A stretch of 27,601 nucleotides of DNA from SIG607 sp045533195 (GTDB lineage Bacteria > Bacillota > Clostridia > Oscillospirales > Acutalibacteraceae), in contig JAZSHI010000037.1 of assembly GCA_045533195.1 (NCBI GenBank), forward strand, positions 1 to 27,601, written 5' to 3'. The notes below the pieces were generated by a model. That model was given only the letters and a program-made list of their open reading frames with translations. It was not told the DNA's origin and ran no database searches. This document shows, piece by piece, positions 14,439 to 22,411 of this stretch (its first letter is position 1; each line of letters begins with the position of its first letter). A program made the position numbers and the translations under genes.

Positions 14439-15800
14439 TCACCCTATACTTATATCCTCAAAGGGATTTTTAATGATATTTTTATTTTCTTTTTTTAAAT
14501 TAAAGGCAATTGCGAGGGAAATAGGTCCTATTCTGCCTAAATACATAGTGGCAATTATAATCAGTTTGCCAACGCTGTTAAGACTCGCCGTAAAATTCCT
14601 TGTAAGTCCTACGGTTGCCGTTGCGCTTACCGTTTCATAAAGAATGTCTATGGGAGAGGCATTGCTGCATACCGACAAAAGAACAGTCGAAACAAAAACC
14701 GTTAAAAAGGACATAGAAACAACGGCAAGTGCTTTTGCTATTGATTCTTTCGTAATGTTTCTGTCCATAAGAGAGGTTTCATTACGTCCTGAAATTGTAG
14801 CAAAAGCGGCGGCGAAAAGAATAAGAAGGGTGACGGTTTTTACACCGCCTGCCGTACCTACAGGAGAACCGCCTATAAACATAAGGAAAATACTTAAAAA
14901 AGTCGATGGGTTGGTGAAATTTTCCTGAGGCAGAGTGGTAAAGCCTGCCGTACGCGTAGTTACCGATTGAAAAAAGGAGGATTGGATTTTTTGGAATAAT
15001 GTGTAATCCTTAAAGGTAAGAGGGTTGTTGTATTCAAAAATAAAAATCAACACAGCTCCGCCAAAAATAAGAAGGAGGGTTGTTATAATTGCTAACTTAC
15101 TGTGAAGCGTTAAACGTCGGAAAACCGATAATCCGCCTTTTTTTATATTTTTTGTTACTCTGATAACGTCCCACCACACTATGTAACCTATACCGCCAAG
15201 TATGATAAGAAGTATGGTGACAAGGTTTATAACGGGATTTTTGGCATAATCGTTAAGACTGTTTGGGCCGATTATATCAATTCCTGCATTACAGAAAGCG
15301 GAAACAGAATTAAAAATCGAAATCCATACGCCCTTTAAACCGAAATCTTTAATAAAGACCGTCATATAAAGAAGTGCGCCTATGCACTCAATAATAAATG
15401 TACCTGCGAGTACTTTTTTTACAAAACGTATAAGTCCTGACAGATTGTTAAGGTTAAAAGCGTCTTGAATGAGTAATCTGTCGCCCAAGTTCATTTTTTT
15501 GTGAAAGGCAATCATAAATCCCGACATAACCGTGATAATTCCAAGTCCGCCAATCTGAATAAGAACAAGTATTACTGCTTGTCCGAAAATACTCCAGCCG
15601 GAAAAGGTGGGAACGGTTACAAGACCTGTAACACAGGTGGCTGTGGTGGATGTGAAAAGGGCATCTAAATAGGATATTTTCACTCCGTCAGCCCAGCTTA
15701 TAGGCAGGGAAAGTAATATGCTGCCAATTAATATGGCGGCAAGGAAGCTTAGCATTATTATGTGAGATGTGGAAATTGAGAATTTTGCTTTTGCTTTCAT
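14439..15800 (-). CDS. ktrB: Potassium uptake membrane subunit KtrB (TrkH/KtrB family)
   Basis: KtrB is the ion-conducting subunit of sodium-dependent Ktr potassium uptake. The 453-residue protein has four membrane-pore-membrane repeats with the single filter glycines visible as ATCVTGL, FCNAGID, TRTAGF and ATVGLT. A gating-loop region rich in small residues (GGSPVGTAGGVK) lies in the third repeat. The length matches KtrB rather than TrkH, and pairing with a one-domain RCK protein supports the Ktr type. AAGGAGGG lies before ATG 15800. Its promoter overlaps the terminator of the upstream GH3 operon. Confidence 0.92.
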   Translation of the reverse strand: MKAKAKFSISTSHIIMLSFLAAILIGSILLSLPISWADGVKISYLDALFTSTTATCVTGLVTVPTFSGWSIFGQAVILVLIQIGGLGIITVMSGFMIAFHKKMNLGDRLLIQDAFNLNNLSGLIRFVKKVLAGTFIIECIGALLYMTVFIKDFGLKGVWISIFNSVSAFCNAGIDIIGPNSLNDYAKNPVINLVTILLIILGGIGYIVWWDVIRVTKNIKKGGLSVFRRLTLHSKLAIITTLLLIFGGAVLIFIFEYNNPLTFKDYTLFQKIQSSFFQSVTTRTAGFTTLPQENFTNPSTFLSIFLMFIGGSPVGTAGGVKTVTLLILFAAAFATISGRNETSLMDRNITKESIAKALAVVSMSFLTVFVSTVLLSVCSNASPIDILYETVSATATVGLTRNFTASLNSVGKLIIIATMYLGRIGPISLAIAFNLKKENKNIIKNPFEDISIG

Positions 15801-15822
15801 TTTTACCCTCCTTTATTTAAAC

Positions 15823-15851
15823 AGTATAGCATAAAAACACGGATAGTACAA
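15823..15851 (-). promoter_or_regulatory. Predicted ktrBA promoter
   Basis: Minus-strand -35 TTGTAC (15846-15851) and -10 TATACT (15823-15828) have 17-bp spacing. The -35 lies in the loop of the upstream terminator hairpin and the spacer covers one of its arms. Confidence 0.6.
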
Positions 15852-15866
15852 GCCATCCGTGTTTTT
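15833..15866 (-). terminator. Terminator of the trkA-trkH-GH3 operon
   Basis: The 12-bp stem AAAAACACGGAT (15833-15844) / ATCCGTGTTTTT (15855-15866) has a 10-base loop. On the minus strand the second arm ends in five T. It begins two bases after the GH3 stop codon. Confidence 0.85.
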
Positions 15867-15868
15867 TA

Positions 15869-17023
15869 TCAAGATATTCTTTTTATAATTTCATTATGTG
15901 CCGAAGCACCTATTACAGAAATATCATATTCTATAAGGCCTGTAAGGTTCTTTTGCTTATAGTAAAGAATTTTTCTTACACTCTCGTTAATTCTTTCTTC
16001 GCTGAAATTTTCTTTAATAACCTTTAAAGCAAGGTGAAAGTTTTTCGGCATAAGAATTATATCAACACCTGCTTCAACTGCCCTTTTATACATTTCTTCT
16101 TGGCTGTAATTGTCGGTCAGCGCCTTCATTTTAAAGGAATCGGTTATAACAATGCCTTCAAAACCCATTTCTGCCTTCAGTAAATCGGTAACAATTTCTT
16201 TTGAAAGGGTGGCGGGAGTGTTGTCTCCCGTTAAAGAGGGAAGAGCTATATGCCCTACCATAATTATTTCGGCGCCATTTTCGATAGCATTCTCAAAGGG
16301 GATAAGCTCGGTTTTATAAAGCTGGTCCTTTGTTTTGTTTATTATTGGCAGAGTATAGTGGGAGTCAATGTCTGTATCTCCGTGACCGGGGAAATGCTTA
16401 TAACAGGGCATTACGCCGTTTTCCTTAAGTCCTTCGGCTAAGCTTAATGCCATAGATGAAACCGCAGAGGCATCCTCGCCGAAACTTCGGTTTCCTATAA
16501 CGGTATTATTGGGATTTGAATATACGTCTAGGCAGGGCGCGAAGGTAAGATTAATACCCAAAGCTCGCATTTCCTTTGCCATAACGCCGCCTACTTCTTT
16601 TGCGAGGGCAGTATCTCCCGTTTTTCCAAGCTCATACATAGAGGGGATGGAGGTGGCTTTTGGCTTTTTGATAGAGGATAGCCTTTGAACCCTTCCGCCC
16701 TCTTGGTCGGTGGATATAATAAGGGGAATTTCGCTCTGCGCATTCAGAGTGTCTATTAAAGCTCTTGTTTCTTCGCACGTAGTAAAATTTTCATCAAATA
16801 AAATTACCCCTGCTGGAGATGGCGAAGGCAGTATTCCGTCATTATTTATTTCTAAAATTATCATCTGCGCGATTTTTTCATCAATTGTCATATTGGCGAT
16901 TTTTTCGTCAACCTCAAAGGCAATAGCATCAAGTTCTTCTTTTTTGCGCGTTTCTTTTTTACAACAGTTGAAGGAAAAAATAATCAGCGAGGATAAAAAT
17001 AAAGTAAATATTTTTTTAATCAT
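15869..17023 (-). CDS. GH3 family glycosidase, NagZ-like, predicted lipoprotein
   Basis: NagZ-type GH3 enzymes are beta-N-acetylglucosaminidases, mostly acting on peptidoglycan fragments. The N-terminus MIKKIFTLFLSSLIIF followed by SFNCC looks like a lipoprotein signal with the lipid-bearing Cys at 20 or 21, so the enzyme probably faces the outside. The catalytic domain shows DQEGGRVQRL (106-115), the family signature KHFPGHGDTDIDSH (209-222, with the Asp/His pair typical of NagZ) and TDSFKM (294-299) containing the nucleophile Asp295. At 384 residues it is a single-domain form without the C-terminal domain of longer GH3 enzymes. The Shine-Dalgarno sequence is weak. It follows trkH by 16 bases and ends the operon. 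Why a wall glycosidase is linked to potassium transport is not clear. Confidence 0.88.
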   Translation of the reverse strand: MIKKIFTLFLSSLIIFSFNCCKKETRKKEELDAIAFEVDEKIANMTIDEKIAQMIILEINNDGILPSPSPAGVILFDENFTTCEETRALIDTLNAQSEIPLIISTDQEGGRVQRLSSIKKPKATSIPSMYELGKTGDTALAKEVGGVMAKEMRALGINLTFAPCLDVYSNPNNTVIGNRSFGEDASAVSSMALSLAEGLKENGVMPCYKHFPGHGDTDIDSHYTLPIINKTKDQLYKTELIPFENAIENGAEIIMVGHIALPSLTGDNTPATLSKEIVTDLLKAEMGFEGIVITDSFKMKALTDNYSQEEMYKRAVEAGVDIILMPKNFHLALKVIKENFSEERINESVRKILYYKQKNLTGLIEYDISVIGASAHNEIIKRIS

Positions 17024-17039
17024 TTGTAAATTTGTATCT

Positions 17040-18488
17040 CTATTTTTTACTCCACGTGCCTACAGAAAAAGCAAGGAGTAACGGATAAATTTCAAGTCTG
17101 CCCATAAGCATAGCAAAAGACAATACAATTTTTGAAAAAGCGCTGTAGTCGGCGTAACAGGACATAGGACCAACACCGTCAAAACCGGGTCCTATATTAT
17201 TGAAACAGGCAACGGTAGCGCTGAAATTTGTTTCCATTGACATATTATCCACCGATATAAGTAAAAATACCGAAAGCAGTACAAGTACGTAAATGGCAAG
17301 ATATGCCGCAACTGAGTGACGGGTTACGGTGTCAAGCGCCTTTCCTTCAAACTTAATGGTTCTTATAGAACGGGGATGTATAAGACGCTGACACTCTTTT
17401 TTAAGGGTTTTTGCAAGAATGATAATACGTGATACCTTGAAACCGCCTGCCGTTGAACCTGCACAAGCACCTATTAACATAATTATAATAAGCAAAGTTT
17501 TGCATAGAGCAGGCCATAGGTTGAAATCAGTTGTAGAAAATCCCGTTGTGGTCATTATGGATGAAACCTGAAATGCCGAATGGCGAAGCGCCTCGGAAAA
17601 GCCATTAAAGGAACCAAGTACGTTATAGGTTATAATACCTGTGCAAACAGCGAAAATAGAAAGATATACCCACAGTTCTTCGCTCTTTAAAGCATTTTTA
17701 AATCTTCTTATAAGAAGTAGATAGTAAAGGTTAAAGTTTATGCCGAAAATAAGCATAAATACGGTAATTACCCATTGAATATAGGGGGAATAATCGGCAA
17801 TGCTGGTGCTTTTTATTGCAAAGCCGCCCGTTCCTGCTGTGCCGAAAGAGAGAACGCTGCTTTCGAATAGGTCAAGCCCTCCGCAAAGCAGAAAAATAAT
17901 CTGCGCAAAGGTCAGCAGAATATAAATAAGATAAAGTACCCTTGAGGTATCTTTTACCTTAGGCACCAGTTTTCCCACAATAGGACCGGGCATTTCTGCC
18001 TTTATAATATGAATTGAACGGTCAGACATATTTGGAATAACAGCCGTAATAAATACAAGCACACCCATACCGCCTATCCAGTGTGTAAAGCTTCTCCAGA
18101 AAAGATTACCCTTTGACATAGCCTCTAACTGCGCGCCGCTTAAAATAGATGCGCCGGTAGTGGTAAAGCCGCTTACCGTTTCAAAAAAAGCGTTAAAGAA
18201 ATTTGGGATTTCGCGGCTTATAATAAAGGGAAGACAGCCGAAAAGGGACATAAAAACCCAACAAAGCGCAACAATAACAAGACCTTCTCTTGCGTAGATA
18301 AGTGTGCTTTTTGGCTTAAAAACAATTCTTAAAAGAGTTCCGCAAAGAGCAGACAAACCAGCCGCCAAAAGATATGACCAAACGGCAGACTCTTTGTAGA
18401 TTAAAGAAACAATAGCCGGAAGAAGCAGTAAAATGGATTCAATTTGCAAAATAATTCCGGTTATTTTAAAAACCATTGATTTATTCAT
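17040..18488 (-). CDS. trkH: Trk-type potassium transporter membrane subunit TrkH
   Basis: TrkH forms the potassium pore of the Trk system. The 482-residue protein has an extra N-terminal pair of helices compared with the KtrB encoded at 14439-15800. Its four filter regions read SGFTTTGAS, GTAGTGGF, MTTTGFSTTD and NNIGPGF. The conserved SFTHWIGGMGVLVF and CAGSTAGGFKVSR blocks are present. AGAGGC precedes ATG 18488. It starts 10 bases after the stop of the two-domain TrkA gene, so the pair forms one functional unit. Confidence 0.93.
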   Translation of the reverse strand: MNKSMVFKITGIILQIESILLLLPAIVSLIYKESAVWSYLLAAGLSALCGTLLRIVFKPKSTLIYAREGLVIVALCWVFMSLFGCLPFIISREIPNFFNAFFETVSGFTTTGASILSGAQLEAMSKGNLFWRSFTHWIGGMGVLVFITAVIPNMSDRSIHIIKAEMPGPIVGKLVPKVKDTSRVLYLIYILLTFAQIIFLLCGGLDLFESSVLSFGTAGTGGFAIKSTSIADYSPYIQWVITVFMLIFGINFNLYYLLLIRRFKNALKSEELWVYLSIFAVCTGIITYNVLGSFNGFSEALRHSAFQVSSIMTTTGFSTTDFNLWPALCKTLLIIIMLIGACAGSTAGGFKVSRIIILAKTLKKECQRLIHPRSIRTIKFEGKALDTVTRHSVAAYLAIYVLVLLSVFLLISVDNMSMETNFSATVACFNNIGPGFDGVGPMSCYADYSAFSKIVLSFAMLMGRLEIYPLLLAFSVGTWSKK

Positions 18489-18498
18489 ATTTTGCCTC

Positions 18499-19857
18499 TT
18501 ATTCCGCTATATCGTTAAGGTCGCCAAGACCTTTTATAGCCGTAACTATAATAACCTTATCTCCGCTGAGCATACAGTCGTCACCGGTTGGGATAATGAT
18601 TTTTCTGCCGCGGATAATACCTGCAATACGGGTAGAGCCTTTGATTTTTAGATTTTTGATAGCAATACCGTTAAGTGCGCAGTCGCTTTGTACTACAAAT
18701 TCAAGAAGCTCCGCTCTGCCATCCATAATTTTATATAAGGTTTCAATTTTACTTCCTAAAGAGTTATGCAGACCTCTTGCATATCTGACCAAAACATCGG
18801 AAATAAGCTTTTTGGGAGTAACAATACATTCAAGTCCCAGCTTTTCAGCCATAGTAACAAATTCCTCGCGGTTAGCCTTTGTAATTACGTGAGTAACATT
18901 CTGGGAAGCGGCATAGTAGGAAATAAGTATATTTTCTTCGTCCATACCCGTAAGGCTAATAAAGGCATCGGTGTTTTGAATACCCTCTTCAAGCAAAAGC
19001 TCCTGTCTTGCACCGTCGCCGTTTATTATAACTGCGCCTGGGAGGGCTTCGCTGAACTGCGCGCATTTATCGGCATTAAGGTCAATGATTTTTACGTTAC
19101 TGCCGCCGTCAAGAAGCATTTTTGCAAGATAAAAGGCGGTTTTACTGGCGCCCAGTATCATAACGTTTTTGCTCTTTTTACGGGGAGTGCCTAATATTTT
19201 AAAGAAATTCATTATTTCGGCTGGACGTGCCGTAACGCAGATTCTGTCCCCGCTTTTAAGTACGAAATTACCGTCGGGGATATATACCTCATCATCACGC
19301 TTAACAACGCAGATAAGAAGATTTATCTGATATTTTTTACGAAATTCTATAAGAGAAAGCCCGTCAAGAACAGACTCATTCTTTAGCTTTATTTCAACCA
19401 TTTCAAAGTTTCTGCCCGAAAAGGTTTCGATTTTTGCGGCGGAGGGAAGCTTTAATAGTCTGTAAAGCTCTCTTGCGGCATTAAGCTCGGGGTTTATTGC
19501 CATAGAAAGATTAAGCTGTTCCTTCATAAAGCCTAAGCTTTTATCGTTGTATTCGGGATTTCTTATTCGGGCGATGGTATGGGATGCCCCCATTTTTCCT
19601 GCGAGAAAACAGGAGAGCATATTCATTTCATCCGAGTCGGTAACCGAGATAAGAAGCTCGGCTTCATCAACGCCTGCTTCTTCAAGGGTTTCACAGTCAG
19701 CGCCGTTGCCAACCACACCCATAACGTCGTGTATGGTAGTGATTTCATCTATAAGGGCAGGATTCTTATCGATAGCCACAACGTCGTGGTTTTCTTTAAC
19801 AAGTTCTCCAATTATGTTAGTGCCGATTTTTCCACAGCCAACAACAATAATTTTCAT
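18499..19857 (-). CDS. trkA: Trk potassium uptake regulatory protein TrkA (two RCK units)
   Basis: TrkA binds NAD(H)/ATP and gates TrkH from the cytoplasm. The 452-residue protein contains two complete RCK_N-RCK_C units. The first Rossmann motif is VVGCGKIGTNI with VVAIDKN at the end of beta-2. The second begins NVMILGASKTAFYLAKML, where the glycine motif is GAS rather than GxGxxG, so the second unit may bind nucleotide less well. CGGAGG lies seven bases before ATG 19857. It is the first gene of trkA-trkH-GH3. A -10 TATAAT is at 19898-19903 without a convincing -35. Confidence 0.93.
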   Translation of the reverse strand: MKIIVVGCGKIGTNIIGELVKENHDVVAIDKNPALIDEITTIHDVMGVVGNGADCETLEEAGVDEAELLISVTDSDEMNMLSCFLAGKMGASHTIARIRNPEYNDKSLGFMKEQLNLSMAINPELNAARELYRLLKLPSAAKIETFSGRNFEMVEIKLKNESVLDGLSLIEFRKKYQINLLICVVKRDDEVYIPDGNFVLKSGDRICVTARPAEIMNFFKILGTPRKKSKNVMILGASKTAFYLAKMLLDGGSNVKIIDLNADKCAQFSEALPGAVIINGDGARQELLLEEGIQNTDAFISLTGMDEENILISYYAASQNVTHVITKANREEFVTMAEKLGLECIVTPKKLISDVLVRYARGLHNSLGSKIETLYKIMDGRAELLEFVVQSDCALNGIAIKNLKIKGSTRIAGIIRGRKIIIPTGDDCMLSGDKVIIVTAIKGLGDLNDIAE

Positions 19858-19875
19858 ATTAAGCCTCCGAAAAGA

Positions 19876-19903
19876 GTAATAGGTAATATATAGGAGTATT
19901 ATA
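19876..19903 (-). promoter_or_regulatory. Probable trkA promoter region (-10 only)
   Basis: A perfect minus-strand TATAAT (19898-19903) lies about 40 bp before trkA. The -35 region is weak (TGGAAA with an 18-bp spacer). The stretch between promoter and gene contains TATTACCTATTAC (minus strand), a member of the CCTATTACC-type repeats seen elsewhere in the window. Confidence 0.4.
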
Positions 19904-19936
19904 CTACACTATTAAGAAAATTTCCATATAAAAATT

Positions 19937-19969
19937 TTAAAGCCCTGACCATAACGGTCAGGGCTTTAA
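19937..19969 (-). terminator. Terminator of the OPT-pqqD operon
   Basis: A perfect 14-bp stem (19937-19950 with 19956-19969) has a five-base loop and is followed on the minus strand by AATTTTTA. It starts immediately after the PqqD-like stop. Confidence 0.9.
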
Positions 19970-19970
19970 G

Positions 19971-20324
19971 TTATTTTTCTATAAAGGTTATAAAGTGATA
20001 GCTTTCAAGTATCTGAAAGTATCGGGCAAGTCTTTCATAAAGGGGCTCGGCTTTTTCGCCGAAATGCTCTTTAACAAGAGTGCCGAGTTCAATTATATTT
20101 TTTTCACCGTTTAAATGGGGCCAAAGAAAGCTTCCCATTTCATCGAGGTGAATAAAGCTTGTTTTCGGTTTACCGAAAAGCTTTTGAGCAAGACGGTTTG
20201 CCCAGCCTTTATTTTCTATCTCAAGGGTAATAATGCCGTCCTTTTCTTTCCAGTCGATAAGATGACTTCTCAGCGGCACCTTTTCAAGATAGTTTTTGCT
20301 TATTACGTTTTTTCTTTTTGCCAT
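19971..20324 (-). CDS. PqqD-like protein (RRE fold) linked to an OPT transporter
   Basis: This 117-residue protein resembles the PqqD family, winged-helix-like domains that bind peptide substrates in RiPP and cofactor synthesis. The match rests on the region FIHLDEMGSFLWPHLNGEKN, then LVKEHFGEKAEPLYERLARYFQ, which follows the PqqD pattern of a beta hairpin, L-D-x-x-G/S-x-x-x-W, then two helices. The N-terminal 45 residues are basic and not part of the domain. Its ATG overlaps the OPT stop (ATGA at 20327-20324), so the two are co-translated. No radical SAM enzyme, precursor peptide or PQQ gene is nearby. It may handle a peptide moved by the transporter or have a separate role. The fold call is fairly good; the function is unknown. 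Confidence 0.72.
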   Translation of the reverse strand: MAKRKNVISKNYLEKVPLRSHLIDWKEKDGIITLEIENKGWANRLAQKLFGKPKTSFIHLDEMGSFLWPHLNGEKNIIELGTLVKEHFGEKAEPLYERLARYFQILESYHFITFIEK

Positions 20325-22246
20325 TAGTCTTTCTTGTCAGCCTTTTTACCCGCAAAGCAGAAAAGAAGGAATACAGCGATTATTACGGCAAAGAGAGCGA
20401 TTCCCGAAAGTCCCGAAGCAAGAGGAGAAAGACCGCTTACGAAACGTGAGAAATCGATTTTGCCCGAAACACCTACAACGGCAAGAACAGCAAGAAGGAT
20501 ACCTACAAGGCCTTCGCCTGCAATCATACCGGAGCTGAAGAGAATACCCTTGTTTACAGCGGTGTCTCTGCGTTTTTCGTTCTTTATCTTATCCATAAAG
20601 AAGCGGATGATACCGCCTACCATAATACAAGCGTTAAGCTGTACGGGCAGATATATACCGATAGCAACAGGGAGAACGGGCAAACGGAGTATTTCAACAA
20701 TAATTGCAATAAATACACCGATAAGGATAAGTCCCCAAGGAAGCTTACCGCCCATAATTCCTTCAATAACCATCTTCATAAGGGTAGCCTGAGGAGCGGC
20801 AATTTCTTCACCGCCAAAGCCCCATGCAGAGTCAAGAAGATTAAGGGTAGCGCCGATGGCAAATGCGGCGGCAACAACACCGATAACTTCGCCAACCTGC
20901 TGTTTCCAAGGAGTTGCGCCGAGGAGATAGCCTGTCTTAAGGTCTTGGCTGGTGTCACCTGCAATAGCGGCAACAATACAAATGATAGAGCCGATAGCAA
21001 TAGCGGCTTTCATACCGTCAGCCCCTGTGGTGCCTGTAAACTTAAGAATAAGTGTAGAAATAAGAAGGGTTGCAATTGCCATACCTGAAACGGGGTTGTT
21101 ACTGCTTCCTACGATACCAACCATACGGGAAGAAACGGTAGCGAAGAAGAAACCGAATACAACAACTATAACTGCTCCGAGAGGAGATACGGGAACGGCA
21201 GGAACAAGCCATACTATAAGGGTAAGAGCAACAATGATTCCGATAACAAGAGCCATATTCATATCTTTGCTTGTACGAAGAGTAGAAGCTTCGCCCTTAA
21301 CCGACATAGCCTTTATAGCATCTCTGAAGGTGCGTACAATAAGGGGCAGAGATTTAATGAGGCTTATAATACCGCCTGCGGCAAGTGCGCCTGCGCCAAT
21401 GTAACGAATGTAAGAGGACCAGATACCAGCGGCGCCGTCGGCGGCAAAAATTTCACCGATGGTAGCATTAGCGCTTGGATACATAACAATGTTTGCGCCA
21501 AAAAGAACAATAATGGGAATAAGCACCATCCAGCTTAAAACACCGCCTGCAAACATAAACGAAGAAATACGGGGACCGCAGATATAACCAACACTCATAA
21601 CTGCGGGATAAATCTGAGTACCTATTGCAGAGGGATAAAGCTTCTTTATGTTTAAAGTAATTTCACCGGGGATAACCTTAAGTCCGTCGATAATAAACTT
21701 AAAGAGCGCGGCAAAGCCCATACCGGCAAATACCGTAGAAGCGTTTGAACCGCCTTCTTCACCTGCGAGCATAACCTCTGCACAAGCCTGTCCTTCGGGG
21801 TAGGGAAGTGTGTTGTGCTCACGAACAATTAGGGCATTTCTTAAGGGTATCATAAAGAATACGCCGAGAAGACCGCCGATAAGAGCGATAACGGTAATGG
21901 TTACAAGGCTGGGTTTTTCCATAACGCCCTCTTTAGCCCAAAGATAAAGGGCGGGCATTGTGAAAATAGCGCCTGCGGCAAGTGATTCACCGGCACTTCC
22001 TATTGTCTGTACCATATTGCTTTCGAGAATTGAGTTTTTGCGCATAATCACTCTGATTACGCCCATTGCGATAACCGCTGCGGGAATAGATGCCGAAACG
22101 GTCATACCTACTCTGAGTCCTAAGTAGGCATTGGCTGCGCCGAATATTACCGAGAGAAGAATACCCATAATAACTGCTGTAACGGTTATTTCGGGGGTTA
22201 CTCTTTCTGCAGGGATATACGGCTTGAAGCTGTTTTTGTTATCCAT
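20324..22246 (-). CDS. Oligopeptide transporter, OPT family
   Basis: OPT carriers are proton-linked importers of small peptides or metal chelates in the cytoplasmic membrane. The protein is 640 residues with about 15 hydrophobic segments. It contains family blocks such as AERVTPEITVTAVIMGILLSV near the N-terminus, NAYLGLRVGMTVSASIPAAV, NMVQTIGSAGESLAAGAIFT, LPYPEGQACAEVM and GDTSQDLKTGYLLGATPWKQQ. I start at ATG 22246-22244 because GGGAGA lies five bases upstream; an in-frame ATG 13 codons earlier has no such site. It is co-transcribed with a PqqD-like gene whose start overlaps its stop. The substrate is not predictable by eye. Confidence 0.93.
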   Translation of the reverse strand: MDNKNSFKPYIPAERVTPEITVTAVIMGILLSVIFGAANAYLGLRVGMTVSASIPAAVIAMGVIRVIMRKNSILESNMVQTIGSAGESLAAGAIFTMPALYLWAKEGVMEKPSLVTITVIALIGGLLGVFFMIPLRNALIVREHNTLPYPEGQACAEVMLAGEEGGSNASTVFAGMGFAALFKFIIDGLKVIPGEITLNIKKLYPSAIGTQIYPAVMSVGYICGPRISSFMFAGGVLSWMVLIPIIVLFGANIVMYPSANATIGEIFAADGAAGIWSSYIRYIGAGALAAGGIISLIKSLPLIVRTFRDAIKAMSVKGEASTLRTSKDMNMALVIGIIVALTLIVWLVPAVPVSPLGAVIVVVFGFFFATVSSRMVGIVGSSNNPVSGMAIATLLISTLILKFTGTTGADGMKAAIAIGSIICIVAAIAGDTSQDLKTGYLLGATPWKQQVGEVIGVVAAAFAIGATLNLLDSAWGFGGEEIAAPQATLMKMVIEGIMGGKLPWGLILIGVFIAIIVEILRLPVLPVAIGIYLPVQLNACIMVGGIIRFFMDKIKNEKRRDTAVNKGILFSSGMIAGEGLVGILLAVLAVVGVSGKIDFSRFVSGLSPLASGLSGIALFAVIIAVFLLFCFAGKKADKKD

Positions 22247-22308
22247 AATTTTCTCCCTTTTTTGAGTTTTTTGGTAAAACTTCAATAAAATGAAGTCGCA
22301 CAGATATG

Positions 22309-22337
22309 ATTATACCAAATGATACGTTATAAATCAA
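22309..22337 (-). promoter_or_regulatory. Predicted promoter of the OPT-pqqD operon
   Basis: Minus-strand -35 TTGATT (22332-22337) and -10 TATAAT (22309-22314), 17-bp spacing. A small hairpin ACTTCA / TGAAGT (22279-22284, 22291-22296) falls in the leader. It is divergent from the hydrolase promoter at 22354. Confidence 0.6.
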
Positions 22338-22353
22338 TATTTAATTTTTGTGA

Positions 22354-22381
22354 TTGAAATATGCTTTGTAGGTGGTATAAT
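22354..22381 (+). promoter_or_regulatory. Predicted promoter of the alpha/beta hydrolase gene
   Basis: A -35 TTGAAA (22354-22359) and a -10 TATAAT (22376-22381) with 16-bp spacing lie 30 bp before the chosen ATG. An upstream in-frame start at 22361 would fall inside this promoter, so it is unlikely. Confidence 0.6.
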
Positions 22382-22411
22382 AATTATAGTAAGCAAAAGG
22401 AGCAGAAATCA

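Noticed and set aside
20334..21404. Several plus-strand open frames opposite the OPT transporter gene.
   Set aside because: They are antisense frames of a hydrophobic protein gene, which commonly stay open by codon bias. No start signals were seen.
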